Below are positions 55,602 to 64,000 of a stretch of DNA of 64,000 bases, in pieces; position 1 is the stretch's first letter; the number at the start of each line of letters is the position of its first letter. The position numbers and the translations under genes are program-made. The notes below the pieces were generated by a model, which did no database searches, was not told the origin of the DNA, and saw only the letters and a program-made list of their open reading frames with translations. The stretch is from Sphingomonas sp. UV9 (GTDB taxonomy: Bacteria; Pseudomonadota; Alphaproteobacteria; Sphingomonadales; Sphingomonadaceae): contig NZ_SCIN01000003.1 of assembly GCF_004101245.1 (NCBI RefSeq), positions 124,001 to 188,000 on the forward strand, given 5' to 3'.

Positions 55602-57245
55602 TTATATGCCGGCGGCGCCCTCGTCCGGCGTCGTCGTTTCCACAACTGGCGGCGGGATAACCACGGGCGCCGGTTGCGGCTGCCCGGCTTGGCCGATCAG
55701 CGCGGTGTTCTCGATCACGTCGAGCGCCTGGCGTGCGGTGACATAGCGGCGGGCGGCGTTCATCCAGTTGCTGGCCTGCGCTGCACCCGGCAACCGCGCC
55801 ACTTCCGCGCGTGCCGCCTCGACCTGACCCGCTTCGAGCAACCGGCGCACGCGCGCGAGACGGTCGGCGGGCATCGGCGAGGGCGTGCCGGCCTTGCGCA
55901 GCACCACCAGCGAATCGATCTGGTGCTGGATCGCGTCGAGCCAGCCTTCGCCGGTCGAGGTCGTGATGTCCGGCGCGATCGTGTCGAGGCCCTGGCGCAG
56001 ATCCTCCAGCGTCACCGGCTGGCGCGCGGCCTGGATCAGCAGCATCGTCGCACGCGGCTGGGCCTGGCCGAAGCGCAGTCGCAACTGTTCTTCGAGATAG
56101 CCGAGCCCGACCCCGCGATCGAGCGCACGGCGCGCCGCAAACGCGACCATCAGCCCTTCCGCGCGCGTCGCCTGTCCGCCGGCCGCGCTGGCATCCGTCG
56201 TGATCGCCGCGGTGCGCGCCTCGAGGGCGGCCAATTGCGCCGCCAGCGTCGCCTCGCGCGTCGCCAGCACCGCGGTATCGACCGGCGCGGCGGCCTGCGG
56301 TTCGCCGTCGGGGCCCAGCGGCTGCGACGGGATATAGCCGGTCGCGGACGACGAGAGCTTTTGTTGCGCGGTCGTCGACGCGGTGGTCGAACGGGTAAAA
56401 CCGAACCACGGCACGGTCTTGGCCGCATACGCCATCAGCGCGAGGCCGGCGACGAACGCAAGGCCCACCAAGGCAAGGATGACACCCATTTTGGGTCCGC
56501 GTGCCCGTGGGCGATCGGTCGGCACGTAGTCGCTCATGGCCCGCTTATCCCCGCCGCGCGCCGGATGGTCAATCGCGCGCGTGTTCGCAGACGCAGCGGC
56601 GGTCGCGACGACCGCCGAATCGCTCGGTTCCGACGCGATCGCGACGTCGGCCCAGCCCGTACCGGCCGCGTCGCCGGCCGACCGGCTGATGGCGACCAGC
56701 GCAATGCGAGAGCGATCCGCGCCCGCCCCATCGACCAGCTCGACCAACCGCGTGGCGGCGCGCGTGGAATGCACCAGGACCAGCGCATCCTCGAACGACC
56801 GCGCGACGTCCGCCGGTACCGGTACGGCCTCGCTCGCATAGACGGTAATCGCCTCGACGCCGTCCTCGGTCGGCGCACGATCGCGTCCGGCGAGGTGCAG
56901 CAACCGCGCAAACCCGCGGTCCCGCGCCTCGGCTAGGACCGCGCGGGCATCTTCGCCGCCCGTCACCGCGACCGCGAGCCCGGCCTCGCTCGCCGCCGCC
57001 GCCGTCGCTGCGCCGACCGCGACGACGGGCAGGCGCTTGAACGCGGCGAACGCGGTGCCGCCGTGCCGCACCGCGTTCGCGCTCGTGAGCAACAGCCCGT
57101 CGAACGTGGCAGGATCGGGCGCGGTCCAGTCGACCGGTACCACCGCGAACAAAGGAACCTGCCGCACCTCCAGTCCCAGCGCGCGCAATGCCGTCGCGGT
57201 GCGCGTATTGCCGGGCTCCGGCCGCAGCGCCACGATCGTCCTCAT
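55602..57245 (-). CDS. hemD: uroporphyrinogen-III synthase HemD fused in frame to a mitofilin/Mic60-like membrane protein
   Basis: 547 residues with no stop between the two parts. Residues 1-225: HemD (ALRPEPGNTRTATALRALGL; PATFDGLLLTSANAVRHGG; LVLVHSTRAATRLVELV; ISRSAGDAAGTGWADVAIA), which closes hydroxymethylbilane to uroporphyrinogen III. Residues 226-236 are a short linker. From M237 (base 56537): a basic stretch, one membrane helix (about 252-272), a helical stalk and a C-terminal mitofilin-signature region (LARVRRLLEAGQVEAARAEVARLPG, then WMNAARRYVTARQALDVIE). Separate hemD and mic60/COG4223 genes normally sit side by side in alphaproteobacteria. Internal initiation at M237 is possible. 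ATG overlaps the hemC stop. Confidence 0.85.
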   Translation of the reverse strand: MRTIVALRPEPGNTRTATALRALGLEVRQVPLFAVVPVDWTAPDPATFDGLLLTSANAVRHGGTAFAAFKRLPVVAVGAATAAAASEAGLAVAVTGGEDARAVLAEARDRGFARLLHLAGRDRAPTEDGVEAITVYASEAVPVPADVARSFEDALVLVHSTRAATRLVELVDGAGADRSRIALVAISRSAGDAAGTGWADVAIASEPSDSAVVATAAASANTRAIDHPARGGDKRAMSDYVPTDRPRARGPKMGVILALVGLAFVAGLALMAYAAKTVPWFGFTRSTTASTTAQQKLSSSATGYIPSQPLGPDGEPQAAAPVDTAVLATREATLAAQLAALEARTAAITTDASAAGGQATRAEGLMVAFAARRALDRGVGLGYLEEQLRLRFGQAQPRATMLLIQAARQPVTLEDLRQGLDTIAPDITTSTGEGWLDAIQHQIDSLVVLRKAGTPSPMPADRLARVRRLLEAGQVEAARAEVARLPGAAQASNWMNAARRYVTARQALDVIENTALIGQAGQPQPAPVVIPPPVVETTTPDEGAAGI

Positions 57246-58147
57246 GCCGCGAACAGTCGCCGGACGCTGGCAGGGGCACGGGTCAGCAGGTCCTCCGCCA
57301 GTGCCGTCCCGAGGTCGTCGTCGACCGTTCCCTCGATCGACCCCGACACGTCGCACGCGCCGTCCTCGGCGATCAGCTCGGCGCGCAACGTCAGCGTCTC
57401 GCCTGCAAGCGACGCCAGCGCCGCGACCGGCGAATGGCAATCCGCCCCCAGCCGCGCGAGCAACGCGCGCTCGGTCAGCACGCACAGGCTCGTATCGCGG
57501 TGGTCGATCGCCGCGACGATCGCCCCGGCCAGTCCCGCCCCAAGCACCTCGACCCCGACCGCACCCTGCGCGGGCGCCGGCAGCATCACGTCGGTCGGGA
57601 TCGCATGGCCGTCGTCGCGCCCGAGCCGGTCGAGCCCCGCGGCCGCCAGCAACGTCGCATCCATCTCGCCGCGCGCCACCCGGCCGAGCCGCGTATCCAC
57701 GTTGCCGCGGATCAGTACGATCTCCAGGTCGGGTCGCAGCCGCAGCATCTGCGCGCGCCGCCGCGGCGAACTCGTCCCCACCACCGCACCCTGGCGCAGG
57801 TCGGAAAGCGTCTCCGCGCCGATCAGCCGGTCGCGCACGTCGGCGCGGGGCAGCATCGCCGCGACCCGCAGCGTGCCGGGCCGGATCGTCTCGACGTCCT
57901 TCATCGAATGCACCGCGCAGTCGATATCGCCGTCGTGCAGCGCGCGATCGAGTTCCCTGGTCCACAGCGCCTTGCCGCCGATCTCGGCGAGCGCGCGATC
58001 CTGCACGCGGTCGCCGGTGGTGCGGATCACGACGATCTCGACCGCGTCGTCCGACCAGTCATGCGCCGCGCACAATGCGTCGCGCACCATGCCCGCCTGA
58101 GTGAGCGCCAGCGGTGACCCCCGCGTACCAAGCCGAAACCGTGTCAT
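57242..58147 (-). CDS. hemC: hydroxymethylbilane synthase (porphobilinogen deaminase)
   Basis: 301 residues from ATG at 58147 (58159 is an alternative four codons earlier). FRLGTRGSPLALTQAGMV is the family start; RGNVDTRLGRVARGEMDATLLAAAGLDRLG covers the active-site region; HSMKDVETI; the dipyrromethane cofactor cysteine is in GADCHSPVAA. Makes hydroxymethylbilane for HemD. Divergent from tsaD with a 64-base gap; leads into the hemD fusion by an ATGA overlap. Confidence 0.95.
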   Translation of the reverse strand: MTRFRLGTRGSPLALTQAGMVRDALCAAHDWSDDAVEIVVIRTTGDRVQDRALAEIGGKALWTRELDRALHDGDIDCAVHSMKDVETIRPGTLRVAAMLPRADVRDRLIGAETLSDLRQGAVVGTSSPRRRAQMLRLRPDLEIVLIRGNVDTRLGRVARGEMDATLLAAAGLDRLGRDDGHAIPTDVMLPAPAQGAVGVEVLGAGLAGAIVAAIDHRDTSLCVLTERALLARLGADCHSPVAALASLAGETLTLRAELIAEDGACDVSGSIEGTVDDDLGTALAEDLLTRAPASVRRLFAA

Positions 58148-58211
58148 CCTGCGCGTCATGCATAACCCGCGCGACTTCGACAAGCTCGGCGCGCCGCGAT
58201 AGAGGTAGGCG

Positions 58212-59327
58212 ATGATCATCCTCGGCATCGAATCCTCCTGCGACGAAACCGCCGCTGCGCTCGTGACGGGCGACCGGCAGGTCCTCGCACACCGGCTGTT
58301 GGGCCAGGAAGCCGCGCACGCCCCGTTCGGCGGCGTCGTCCCCGAAATCGCCGCGCGCGCGCATGTCGAGGCGCTCGAGCCGCTGATCGTCGCGGCCCTC
58401 GCCGACGCGAAGCTGACGCTGGCCGATGTCGACGCGATCGCGGCGACCGCGGGGCCGGGGCTGATCGGCGGCGTGATGGTCGGACTCGTCACGGGCAAGG
58501 CGCTCGCGCACGCCGCGGGCAAACCACTGATCGCGGTGAACCATCTCGAAGGCCACGCGCTCTCGCCGCGGCTGTCCGACCCCGATCTCGAATTCCCGTA
58601 TCTGCTGCTGCTCGTGTCCGGCGGGCATTGCCAGTTGCTGCTGGTCGAGGGTGTCGGCGCCTATCGCCGGCTGGCCACGACGATCGACGATGCGGCAGGC
58701 GAAGCCTTCGACAAGACCGCCAAGCTGCTCGGCCTGGGCTTCCCCGGCGGCCCGGCGGTCGAACGTGCCGCCGCGCTCGGCAACCCGAAGGCGGTCCCGC
58801 TGCCCCGTCCGCTCAAGGGCTCGGCCGAACCGCATTTCTCGTTCGCCGGCCTGAAAAGCGCGGTCGCGCGCGTCGTCGGCCAATACTCGCCCGAAGACCT
58901 CGCCGCGTCGTTCCAAGCCGCCGTCGTCGACTGCCTGATCGACCGCACGACCAAGGCGCTCGAAAAATTACCGTTCGTGTCGAGCGAAGTCGAGACACCG
59001 GCCTCATGCGGTGACTTCTCGACTTCGCTCGAAGCGAACGGTGGGGTGGAGTCAGGAAGCCGCCGCCCCACCGCGCTCGTCGTCGCCGGCGGCGTGGCCG
59101 CCAACACCGCAGTCCGCACCGCGCTGCAAACGCTCGCCGCGACCCACGGCCTCCGCTTCGTCGCGCCGCCCTTGTGGCTCTGCACCGACAACGCCGCGAT
59201 GATCGGCTGGGCGGGCGCCGAGCGCTTCGCCGCCGGCCTCACCGACCCGCTCGACGTCGCCGCCCGCCCGCGTTGGCCACTCGATCCCACTGCCGAAGCG
59301 GTGCGTGGCGCAGGAGTGAAGGCATGA
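58212..59327 (+). CDS. tsaD: tRNA N6-adenosine threonylcarbamoyltransferase TsaD, with an inserted repeat-derived segment
   Basis: 371 residues, about 28 longer than usual. [13 protein letters not shown], the metal histidines H111 and H115 in [16 protein letters not shown], and the late GGVAAN block are intact, so the enzyme should transfer threonylcarbamoyl to A37 of ANN-decoding tRNAs. Residues 254-277 are encoded by a 73-base palindromic repeat (58970-59042) inserted between EKL and the [11 protein letters not shown] strand; with flanks, residues 254-283 have no counterpart in the family as I know it. The frame is kept. gpsA follows with ATGA overlap. Confidence 0.93.
   Translation: MIILGIESSCDETAAALVTGDRQVLAHRLLGQEAAHAPFGGVVPEIAARAHVEALEPLIVAALADAKLTLADVDAIAATAGPGLIGGVMVGLVTGKALAHAAGKPLIAVNHLEGHALSPRLSDPDLEFPYLLLLVSGGHCQLLLVEGVGAYRRLATTIDDAAGEAFDKTAKLLGLGFPGGPAVERAAALGNPKAVPLPRPLKGSAEPHFSFAGLKSAVARVVGQYSPEDLAASFQAAVVDCLIDRTTKALEKLPFVSSEVETPASCGDFSTSLEANGGVESGSRRPTALVVAGGVAANTAVRTALQTLAATHGLRFVAPPLWLCTDNAAMIGWAGAERFAAGLTDPLDVAARPRWPLDPTAEAVRGAGVKA
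58970..59042. repeat. palindromic repeat inserted in frame inside tsaD
   Basis: Arms 58970-58995 and 59017-59042 are complementary at 24 of 26 bases around a 21-base loop. It shares the exact 16-base core TCGAGCGAAGTCGAGA and the adjoining ACCGG with the intergenic copy at 22741-22803. Confidence 0.92.
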
Positions 59328-60301
59328 AGATCGGCGTCATCGGCGGCGGCGCCTGGGGCACCGCACTCGCACAGGTCGCCGCGCACGAAGGCCGCGACGT
59401 CATCCTCTGGGCCCGCGAATCCGCGGTCGTCGACTCGATCAACCGGGTCCACGAGAACAGTCTCTTCCTCGCCGGCGTCGCGCTCTCCCCGACGATCCGC
59501 GCCACCGAAGACCTCGCCGCGCTCGCCGACATGGACGCGATCCTCGTCGTCGCGCCCGCGCAGCATGTCGGCAGCGTCCTCGCCTCGGCGCCGATCGGCC
59601 GCATCCCGCTCGTCCTCTGCGCCAAGGGGATCGAAGCCGGCAGCAAGCGTCTCGTCGGCGAAGTCGCCCGCGCGGTGCATCCCGACGCCGCGATCGCCGT
59701 CCTCTCCGGCCCGACGTTCGCGCACGAAGTCGCCGCCGGCCTTCCCACCGCCGTCACGCTCGCCTGTGAGGACGAAGCGCTCGGCGAGCGTCTCGCCACC
59801 CGCCTCGCCGCGCGTCATTTCCGCACCTACGCCTCGAGCGACGTCGCCGGTGCGGAGATCGGCGGCGCGGTCAAGAACGTCCTCGCGATCGGCTGCGGCG
59901 TCGTCGAAGGCGCCGGGCTCGGCCAAAACGCGCGCGCCGCGCTCATCGCACGCGGTTTCGCCGAGATGACGCGCTTCGGCCTCGCGAGGGGCGCGCGCGC
60001 GGAAACGCTCGCTGGGCTGTCAGGGCTGGGCGACCTCGTCCTGACCTGCTCCTCGACCAGCTCGCGCAACTTCTCGCTCGGCGTAGGTTTGGGCCGAGGC
60101 GACTCCGCCGCCACGCTATTGGCCGACCGCCGCACCGTCGCGGAAGGCGCCTTCACCGCCCCCGTCCTCCGCGAAGCCGCCCGCGACGCAGGCGTCGACA
60201 TGCCCATCACCGAAGCCGTCTGCCGCTTATTGGAGGGCGCCCCCGTCGCCGACGTCATCGGCGACCTGCTCGCGCGTCCGCTCAAGGACGAGGCGGGCTA
60301 A
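59324..60301 (+). CDS. gpsA: NAD(P)-dependent glycerol-3-phosphate dehydrogenase
   Basis: 325 residues from ATG at 59324 (CAGGAG 7 bases before; overlaps the tsaD stop). Rossmann motif [48 protein letters not shown] with the catalytic lysine. Makes sn-glycerol-3-phosphate for phospholipids in the cytosol. Operon with tsaD. A large palindromic element follows its stop. Confidence 0.95.
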   Translation: MKIGVIGGGAWGTALAQVAAHEGRDVILWARESAVVDSINRVHENSLFLAGVALSPTIRATEDLAALADMDAILVVAPAQHVGSVLASAPIGRIPLVLCAKGIEAGSKRLVGEVARAVHPDAAIAVLSGPTFAHEVAAGLPTAVTLACEDEALGERLATRLAARHFRTYASSDVAGAEIGGAVKNVLAIGCGVVEGAGLGQNARAALIARGFAEMTRFGLARGARAETLAGLSGLGDLVLTCSSTSSRNFSLGVGLGRGDSAATLLADRRTVAEGAFTAPVLREAARDAGVDMPITEAVCRLLEGAPVADVIGDLLARPLKDEAG

Positions 60302-60338
60302 ACTACCGTTACCACGCTCGAACCGCGCGCTGTTCACC

Positions 60339-60444
60339 ACCACCCCGGCGAAGGCCGGGGCCCAATTGGCAAGGTCGGTGTAACGAAGGGATGTCCGCTG
60401 TTACTTCGGTCTCCCAATTGGGCCCCGGCCTCCGCCGGGGTGGT
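60339..60444. repeat. 106-base palindromic element, copy 1, between gpsA and the AsmA-family gene
   Basis: Arms 60339-60369 and 60414-60444 are complementary at 30 of 31 bases (start ACCACCCCGGCGAAGGCCGG). Contains TAACGAAGGG (60381-60390), also in copy 2 at 62441-62541. Confidence 0.9.
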
Positions 60445-60494
60445 ATTTGAACAAATGAAACGCATCCGGGGTCACGGCGTGGGGGGAGGCGCCC

Positions 60495-62351
60495 CTATCG
60501 CAAAACCCGCGCCGCCAACCCCGCACAATCCGCATCCCCCGCCACCGGCCCCTGCTTACCCGAGATCGCCCGCCCGATCGCCTTGAAGATATTCCCCACC
60601 GACTTCGTCTCCGGCGGGATCGTTACCGCCGGCTGCTCGATCGTGCCCGTCAGATACGCCGACCCTGGCAGTTGCAGCAGCGCATGCTGCTTCGGCGCAC
60701 CCGTCAGCCGGATATCCAGCGTCTCGCCCGGAAACACCACGCTCCCTTGCCCGCGCAACTGGCTAGCGGTGGTATCGACGATCATCGGATCGACCCGCCC
60801 GCGCCCGCCCGTCACGTCGAGCTTCAGCACCACGCAGCGCAACCCTGCGCGCTCGCCGTCCTTCGCCAGCAACGCTCGCGCCGCATCGAACCCAAGCGCG
60901 GCGGCAATCCCTTGCGGCAACTCGCCATCGCGCGCGACGAACCCCACGGTGCCGTTCGCATTGCCGACCGCCGCGCGGATCGTCTCGCCCGGCCCTTTCA
61001 GCCGCACCCGCGCGCTGAGGTTGCCGCTGAAATTCCCGCCTCTGGCCTCCACGGCCTGTACGCCGATCCCGCGCAACCTCAGGTCGATAGCGACGGTCGG
61101 CGTTTTCCGATCCCCCCGCTGGTCGACCGTGACCTGCCCCGTGACGACCCCGTGCGGCAGCCGCGCGACCAGTTGGTTCAGCGTCAGCAACTGGCGATCG
61201 ATCGCCAGCACGCCCTTGGCCGACAGGATCGGCGATGCGCCCTTGCCGCTGACGATCCGCCCGATCCGAAACGCCATCCGCGCATCGGTGGTGTCGATCT
61301 TGCCGATATCGATCCGCGTATTGGGCACCAGTCGCGGCCCGATCCGCCGTTCCAGCGCGGCGCCCTGCGCCTTGCCCTCGTCCGACGCCAGGTCCCCGAA
61401 ATCGAACTGCCGCGAGACGATCTCGCCGTCGACCTTGCTGCGCCCCGCCTGCTTATCGACCGTGACGTGCCCCGCGAAATCGGAGCGCCCGACGACGCCC
61501 TTCAATTGCGTGACGGTCCATTTCGGCTGGTCGTGGCGGACATGCGCGCTGAACGACACCGGTTGCGTCCGGAATAGCCCCGCCTCGATCACCGCATCGA
61601 TCAGTTTCAGGTCGGTCGCGCGCGCCGTCACGTCGAGGTCCATCGCATCGGTATCGAGCGGCCGGTCCATCTGGCCTTTCGCCGAAACCGACAGTTTTTC
61701 GCCCTCGATCGACGCGGTGAACGGCCACGGCTTGCCCTGGAACCGCTCGATCGACGGCCCGGTGACCGCGATCCGCACCGCCGCGCCGCGGATTGTACCG
61801 CTGCCGTTCGCGCGGATGCCGTGGACCGGATCCGAGACGAACCGCGCTGTCACGAAACGATCCTGCTTGTCGTCGCGGTACTCGACCACGCTGTCGCTGA
61901 TCGTCAGCCCGTCGAGATCGGTCGAACTCCCGCCGCCCTTGGGCTTGCCCGGCCGCTCCCAGTTGGTCCGGCCGTTCCGATCGCGGACCAGCACGAGGTG
62001 CAGCCCGCTAGCCTTCACGTCGCGCGGCCCAAAGGCGCCTTTCAGCAAGGCTAGGCTCGAAAACGTCGCCTCCGCCTCGCGCAGTCGGACGAAGTCGCCC
62101 TTGCCGGCCCAGTCCGCCTGCGGAATGCGCACATCGGTGATCCGGATCGTCGGATTGAACCCAAACGCATCGACCCGCTCGATCCCGCCGATCGTCACCG
62201 GCCGTCCGAACCGCGCGGTCAGCTGCCGTTCGATCACACCCTTCAGCGAGCCCCAGGGGAATGCGGCGAGCGTGACAAGCGCCACCGCGAGCACGACCGC
62301 CACGACGATTCCGGTGACCCGCACCCAGCGCTTTGCGAAAAATCCCCTCAT
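60495..62351 (-). CDS. AsmA-family protein
   Basis: 618 residues. One N-terminal membrane helix (VTGIVVAVVLAVALVTLAAFPWG), then a long strand-rich periplasmic chain with the AsmA opening (LTARFGRPVTIGGIERVDAF) and a C-terminal AsmA-like domain (KTPTVAIDLRLRGIGVQAVEARGGNFSGNLSARV). Family members help move phospholipid to the outer membrane or affect its assembly. Flanked on both sides by copies of the same palindromic element. Confidence 0.88.
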   Translation of the reverse strand: MRGFFAKRWVRVTGIVVAVVLAVALVTLAAFPWGSLKGVIERQLTARFGRPVTIGGIERVDAFGFNPTIRITDVRIPQADWAGKGDFVRLREAEATFSSLALLKGAFGPRDVKASGLHLVLVRDRNGRTNWERPGKPKGGGSSTDLDGLTISDSVVEYRDDKQDRFVTARFVSDPVHGIRANGSGTIRGAAVRIAVTGPSIERFQGKPWPFTASIEGEKLSVSAKGQMDRPLDTDAMDLDVTARATDLKLIDAVIEAGLFRTQPVSFSAHVRHDQPKWTVTQLKGVVGRSDFAGHVTVDKQAGRSKVDGEIVSRQFDFGDLASDEGKAQGAALERRIGPRLVPNTRIDIGKIDTTDARMAFRIGRIVSGKGASPILSAKGVLAIDRQLLTLNQLVARLPHGVVTGQVTVDQRGDRKTPTVAIDLRLRGIGVQAVEARGGNFSGNLSARVRLKGPGETIRAAVGNANGTVGFVARDGELPQGIAAALGFDAARALLAKDGERAGLRCVVLKLDVTGGRGRVDPMIVDTTASQLRGQGSVVFPGETLDIRLTGAPKQHALLQLPGSAYLTGTIEQPAVTIPPETKSVGNIFKAIGRAISGKQGPVAGDADCAGLAARVLR

Positions 62352-62440
62352 CGTATCGCGACGCGCCGAATGGGGAATCGTTCCGCCTGCGTCAGGGTCA
62401 CTGCCGCGGATTTCGTGCGCGCCGGTCCGGATTGCTGAAC

Positions 62441-62541
62441 ACCACCCCGGCGAAGGCCGGGGCCCAATTAGGAGACGTCGCTAACGAAGGGTAGCGCTCA
62501 ACCACACCTTTCCAATTGAGCCCCGGCGTTCGCCGGGGTGG
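62441..62541. repeat. 101-base palindromic element, copy 2
   Basis: Begins ACCACCCCGGCGAAGGCCGG exactly like copy 1, contains TAACGAAGGG at 62482-62491, and ends with the inverted arm ...CCCCGGCGTTCGCCGGGGTGG. Same orientation as copy 1. Confidence 0.9.
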
Positions 62542-62593
62542 AAGAAGGGGGCGGGGAAAGGATTAGGGGAACAGAGCCGCAAACCCCGCCCTG

Positions 62594-62672
62594 TCATCCT
62601 GACGAAAGTCAGGATCCGGAGCCAGCAGCGTTGCCGTTCGTGACCCTGGATCCCCGCGTTCGCGGGGGAACA
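62594..62672. repeat. small hairpin repeats of the GGATCC type
   Basis: TCCTGA-CGAAAG-TCAGGA followed by GGATCC...GGATCC and CCCCGCG-TT-CGCGGGG. Related in style to the GGATCCAGAGCCA repeat at 24506-24547. Confidence 0.6.
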
Positions 62673-62694
62673 GTCGATGCCCGAAAACCCGAGA

Positions 62695-62853
62695 TCAGAA
62701 ATCGATTGCCATGCCCTTCAGCTCCCAGTCGCCGTAGCGCGTGGGATCGCGCTCCTCCGGATCCACTGCTGGCGGTGCAACCTCGGGTTCGGGCACCGGC
62801 GTGGTCTTCGCGAGATATTCGGGTGGCTTCACATGATCGGGGCGCTGGCCCAT
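62695..62853 (-). CDS. DUF1674 protein (SDHAF4-like succinate dehydrogenase assembly factor)
   Basis: 52 residues; GGAG 7 bases before the ATG at 62853. Ends in RDPTRYGDWELKGMAIDF, the defining C-terminal motif of DUF1674/SDHAF4, after a short Pro-rich N-terminus. In mitochondria and bacteria the family helps mature the flavoprotein subunit of succinate dehydrogenase. Divergent from the rRNA methyltransferase gene. Confidence 0.9.
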   Translation of the reverse strand: MGQRPDHVKPPEYLAKTTPVPEPEVAPPAVDPEERDPTRYGDWELKGMAIDF

Positions 62854-62961
62854 CGCGGCTCTCCGGATTTGCGTGTTTCGGTCGTAACCGCCACATGGGC
62901 CCTCTCGCGCCGCTTTTCCATGCTTGGGCAAGCGACGCGACCCGAACGCGAAGGACCTTTG

Positions 62962-64000
62962 ATGCCCGACTACACCCACGCCCCCGAGCCGCTCGGCGTC
63001 CCCACCCGCCGCGCCGCGCTCCGCCTGCTCGACGCCGTGCTCCGTCGCGGCGAGTCGCTCGAATCCGCGCTCCCCGCCGCCACGCGCGCGATCCACGGCC
63101 CCGATCGCGGCCTCGCCCACGCGATCGCCGCCGAGACGCTGCGCCGCCTCCCCGATCTCGACGCGATGATCGATTCGGTGACCAAGACCAACCTGCCCGA
63201 CGATGCGAAGGCGCGGATGGCGCTGCGGATCGCGCTGGTCCAGGTGCTGATCCTCGGCACGCCCTCGCACGCCGCGATCTCGACCGTGCTGCCGCTGGTC
63301 GACGGCGGCCCGCGCAAACTCGTCCACGGCGTGTTCGGCACGCTGTTCCGCGCCAACATGCTGCTCCCCGAGGTGCCGACGCTGCCGGCCCCCGTCGAAC
63401 TCCGCTGGGAAGCCGCGTGGGGCGAGGAAATGGTCGACGCCGCCGGCCGCGCGATCGCCCAGGTGCCGCCGCTCGACCTGACGATCGCCGACCCGGCCGA
63501 AACCGAAGGCTGGCGCGAGAAACTCGGTGGCGAAAGCTTCATGCCCGGGCACCTCCGTCTCGGCGACCACGACTCGGTCCCCGACATGGCAGGCTTTGGC
63601 GACGGCGCCTGGTGGGTGCAGGACATCGCCGCCTCGCTCCCCGCGCGCCTGCTGGGGAAGGGGGAGGGCCACGTCCTCGATCTCTGCGCAGCCCCCGGCG
63701 GCAAGACGCTGCAGCTCGCCGCGGCAGGGTGGACCGTCACCTCGGTCGATAATTCGCAGAGCCGCATCAAGCGCCTCCGCGAGAACCTGTATCGCACGCA
63801 CCTGAAGGCCGAGGTCGTCAACGCCGACATCCTCGAATGGGCCCCGGCCGAGCCCGCCGACGCGATCCTGATCGACGCGCCGTGCAGCGCGACGGGCATC
63901 TTCCGCCGCCACCCCGACGTCCTCCACCGCGTCCGCCCCTCGATCATCGCCGAGACCGCAGCGCTCCAGGCGCGCATCTTCGCAAGGGCGGCGGACTGGG
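62962..64000 (+). CDS. RsmB/NOL1/NOP2/Sun-family rRNA (cytosine-5)-methyltransferase, 5' part
   Basis: Runs off the window after 346 codons. ATG at 62962 has AAGGA 6 bases before. N-terminal NusB-like helical domain (AALRLLDAVLRRGESLESALP; GLAHAIAAETLRRL), then the SAM domain: VLDLCAAPGGKTLQLAA, VTSVDNSQSRIKRLREN, and motif IV DAPCSATGIFRRHPDV with its conserved cysteine. The motif VI cysteine would lie beyond the edge. Probably methylates 16S rRNA. Confidence 0.93.
   Translation, partial: MPDYTHAPEPLGVPTRRAALRLLDAVLRRGESLESALPAATRAIHGPDRGLAHAIAAETLRRLPDLDAMIDSVTKTNLPDDAKARMALRIALVQVLILGTPSHAAISTVLPLVDGGPRKLVHGVFGTLFRANMLLPEVPTLPAPVELRWEAAWGEEMVDAAGRAIAQVPPLDLTIADPAETEGWREKLGGESFMPGHLRLGDHDSVPDMAGFGDGAWWVQDIAASLPARLLGKGEGHVLDLCAAPGGKTLQLAAAGWTVTSVDNSQSRIKRLRENLYRTHLKAEVVNADILEWAPAEPADAILIDAPCSATGIFRRHPDVLHRVRPSIIAETAALQARIFARAADW

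Larger units (their letters stand above)
62352..62694. other. intergenic region rich in palindromic repeats
   Basis: About 340 bases between the AsmA-family and DUF1674 genes, largely made of repeats: the 101-base element at 62441-62541 and hairpins near 62594-62672. No gene recognised. Confidence 0.7.

Noticed and set aside
56537..57245. Treating HemD and the mitofilin-like part as two normal genes
   Set aside because: No stop codon lies between them in the HemD frame, so at least some product must be fused; internal initiation at M237 cannot be excluded.

Overview
The window is a GC-rich, gene-dense stretch of alphaproteobacterial chromosome that looks like Sphingomonas or a close relative. 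Pointers are: two large TonB-dependent receptors, an imuA-imuB-dnaE2 mutagenesis cassette preceded by the alphaproteobacterial LexA box (GTTC-N7-GTTC), a mitofilin-type membrane protein tied to the hemC/hemD/tsaD locus, a DUF1674 (Sdh assembly) gene ending in the usual GDWELKGMAIDF-type tail, and many short palindromic intergenic repeats. No insertion sequence, prophage, CRISPR array or rRNA was seen. The assignment rests on pattern recognition and no database search was run.

Layout. 1-3.4 kb: end of an unknown gene, a zinc metallopeptidase, a PBP1A-type peptidoglycan synthase and msrB. 3.4-6.2 kb: a tightly overlapped leftward operon of type III polyketide synthase, methyltransferase and FAD oxidoreductase, suited to making a modified phenolic lipid or pyrone. 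6.6-15.6 kb: a winged-helix regulator followed, after an AT-rich palindrome-containing region, by a rightward run of four exported proteins with DUF11-like modules, the last a 1,687-residue protein with a predicted outer-membrane barrel, plus an 87-residue orphan whose start region contains a strong C-run/G-quadruplex tract. This cluster is the best candidate for an undescribed system. 15.8-24.4 kb: housekeeping (lolA, an MFS exporter, ftsK, a ubiH-family hydroxylase, bluB, a Trm112-like protein, a LON-domain protein, a thioredoxin-TPR protein). 24.6-30.2 kb: the SOS mutasome.

30.5-54.4 kb reads as a polysaccharide-utilisation region for glucuronic-acid-decorated xylan. It holds two TonB receptors, a GntP-type permease and FadR-family regulator, a pectate-lyase-fold protein with a C-terminal propeller, a GDSL esterase, GH67 alpha-glucuronidase, GH3 glycosidase, and an operon of mannonate dehydratase, hexuronate transporter, glucuronate isomerase and fructuronate reductase. 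Together these would import oligosaccharides, split off glucuronate and xylose, and carry glucuronate to 2-keto-3-deoxygluconate. A 17-base motif recurs about 55-100 bases upstream of several of these genes. A tRNA-Gly(GCC) lies between the two receptors.

54.5-64 kb: a DUF72 protein, a small hypothetical gene, an in-frame HemD/mitofilin fusion, hemC, tsaD (carrying an in-frame palindromic repeat insertion), gpsA, an AsmA-family gene flanked by two copies of one palindromic element, a DUF1674 gene, and the 5' part of an RsmB-type rRNA methyltransferase that runs off the window.
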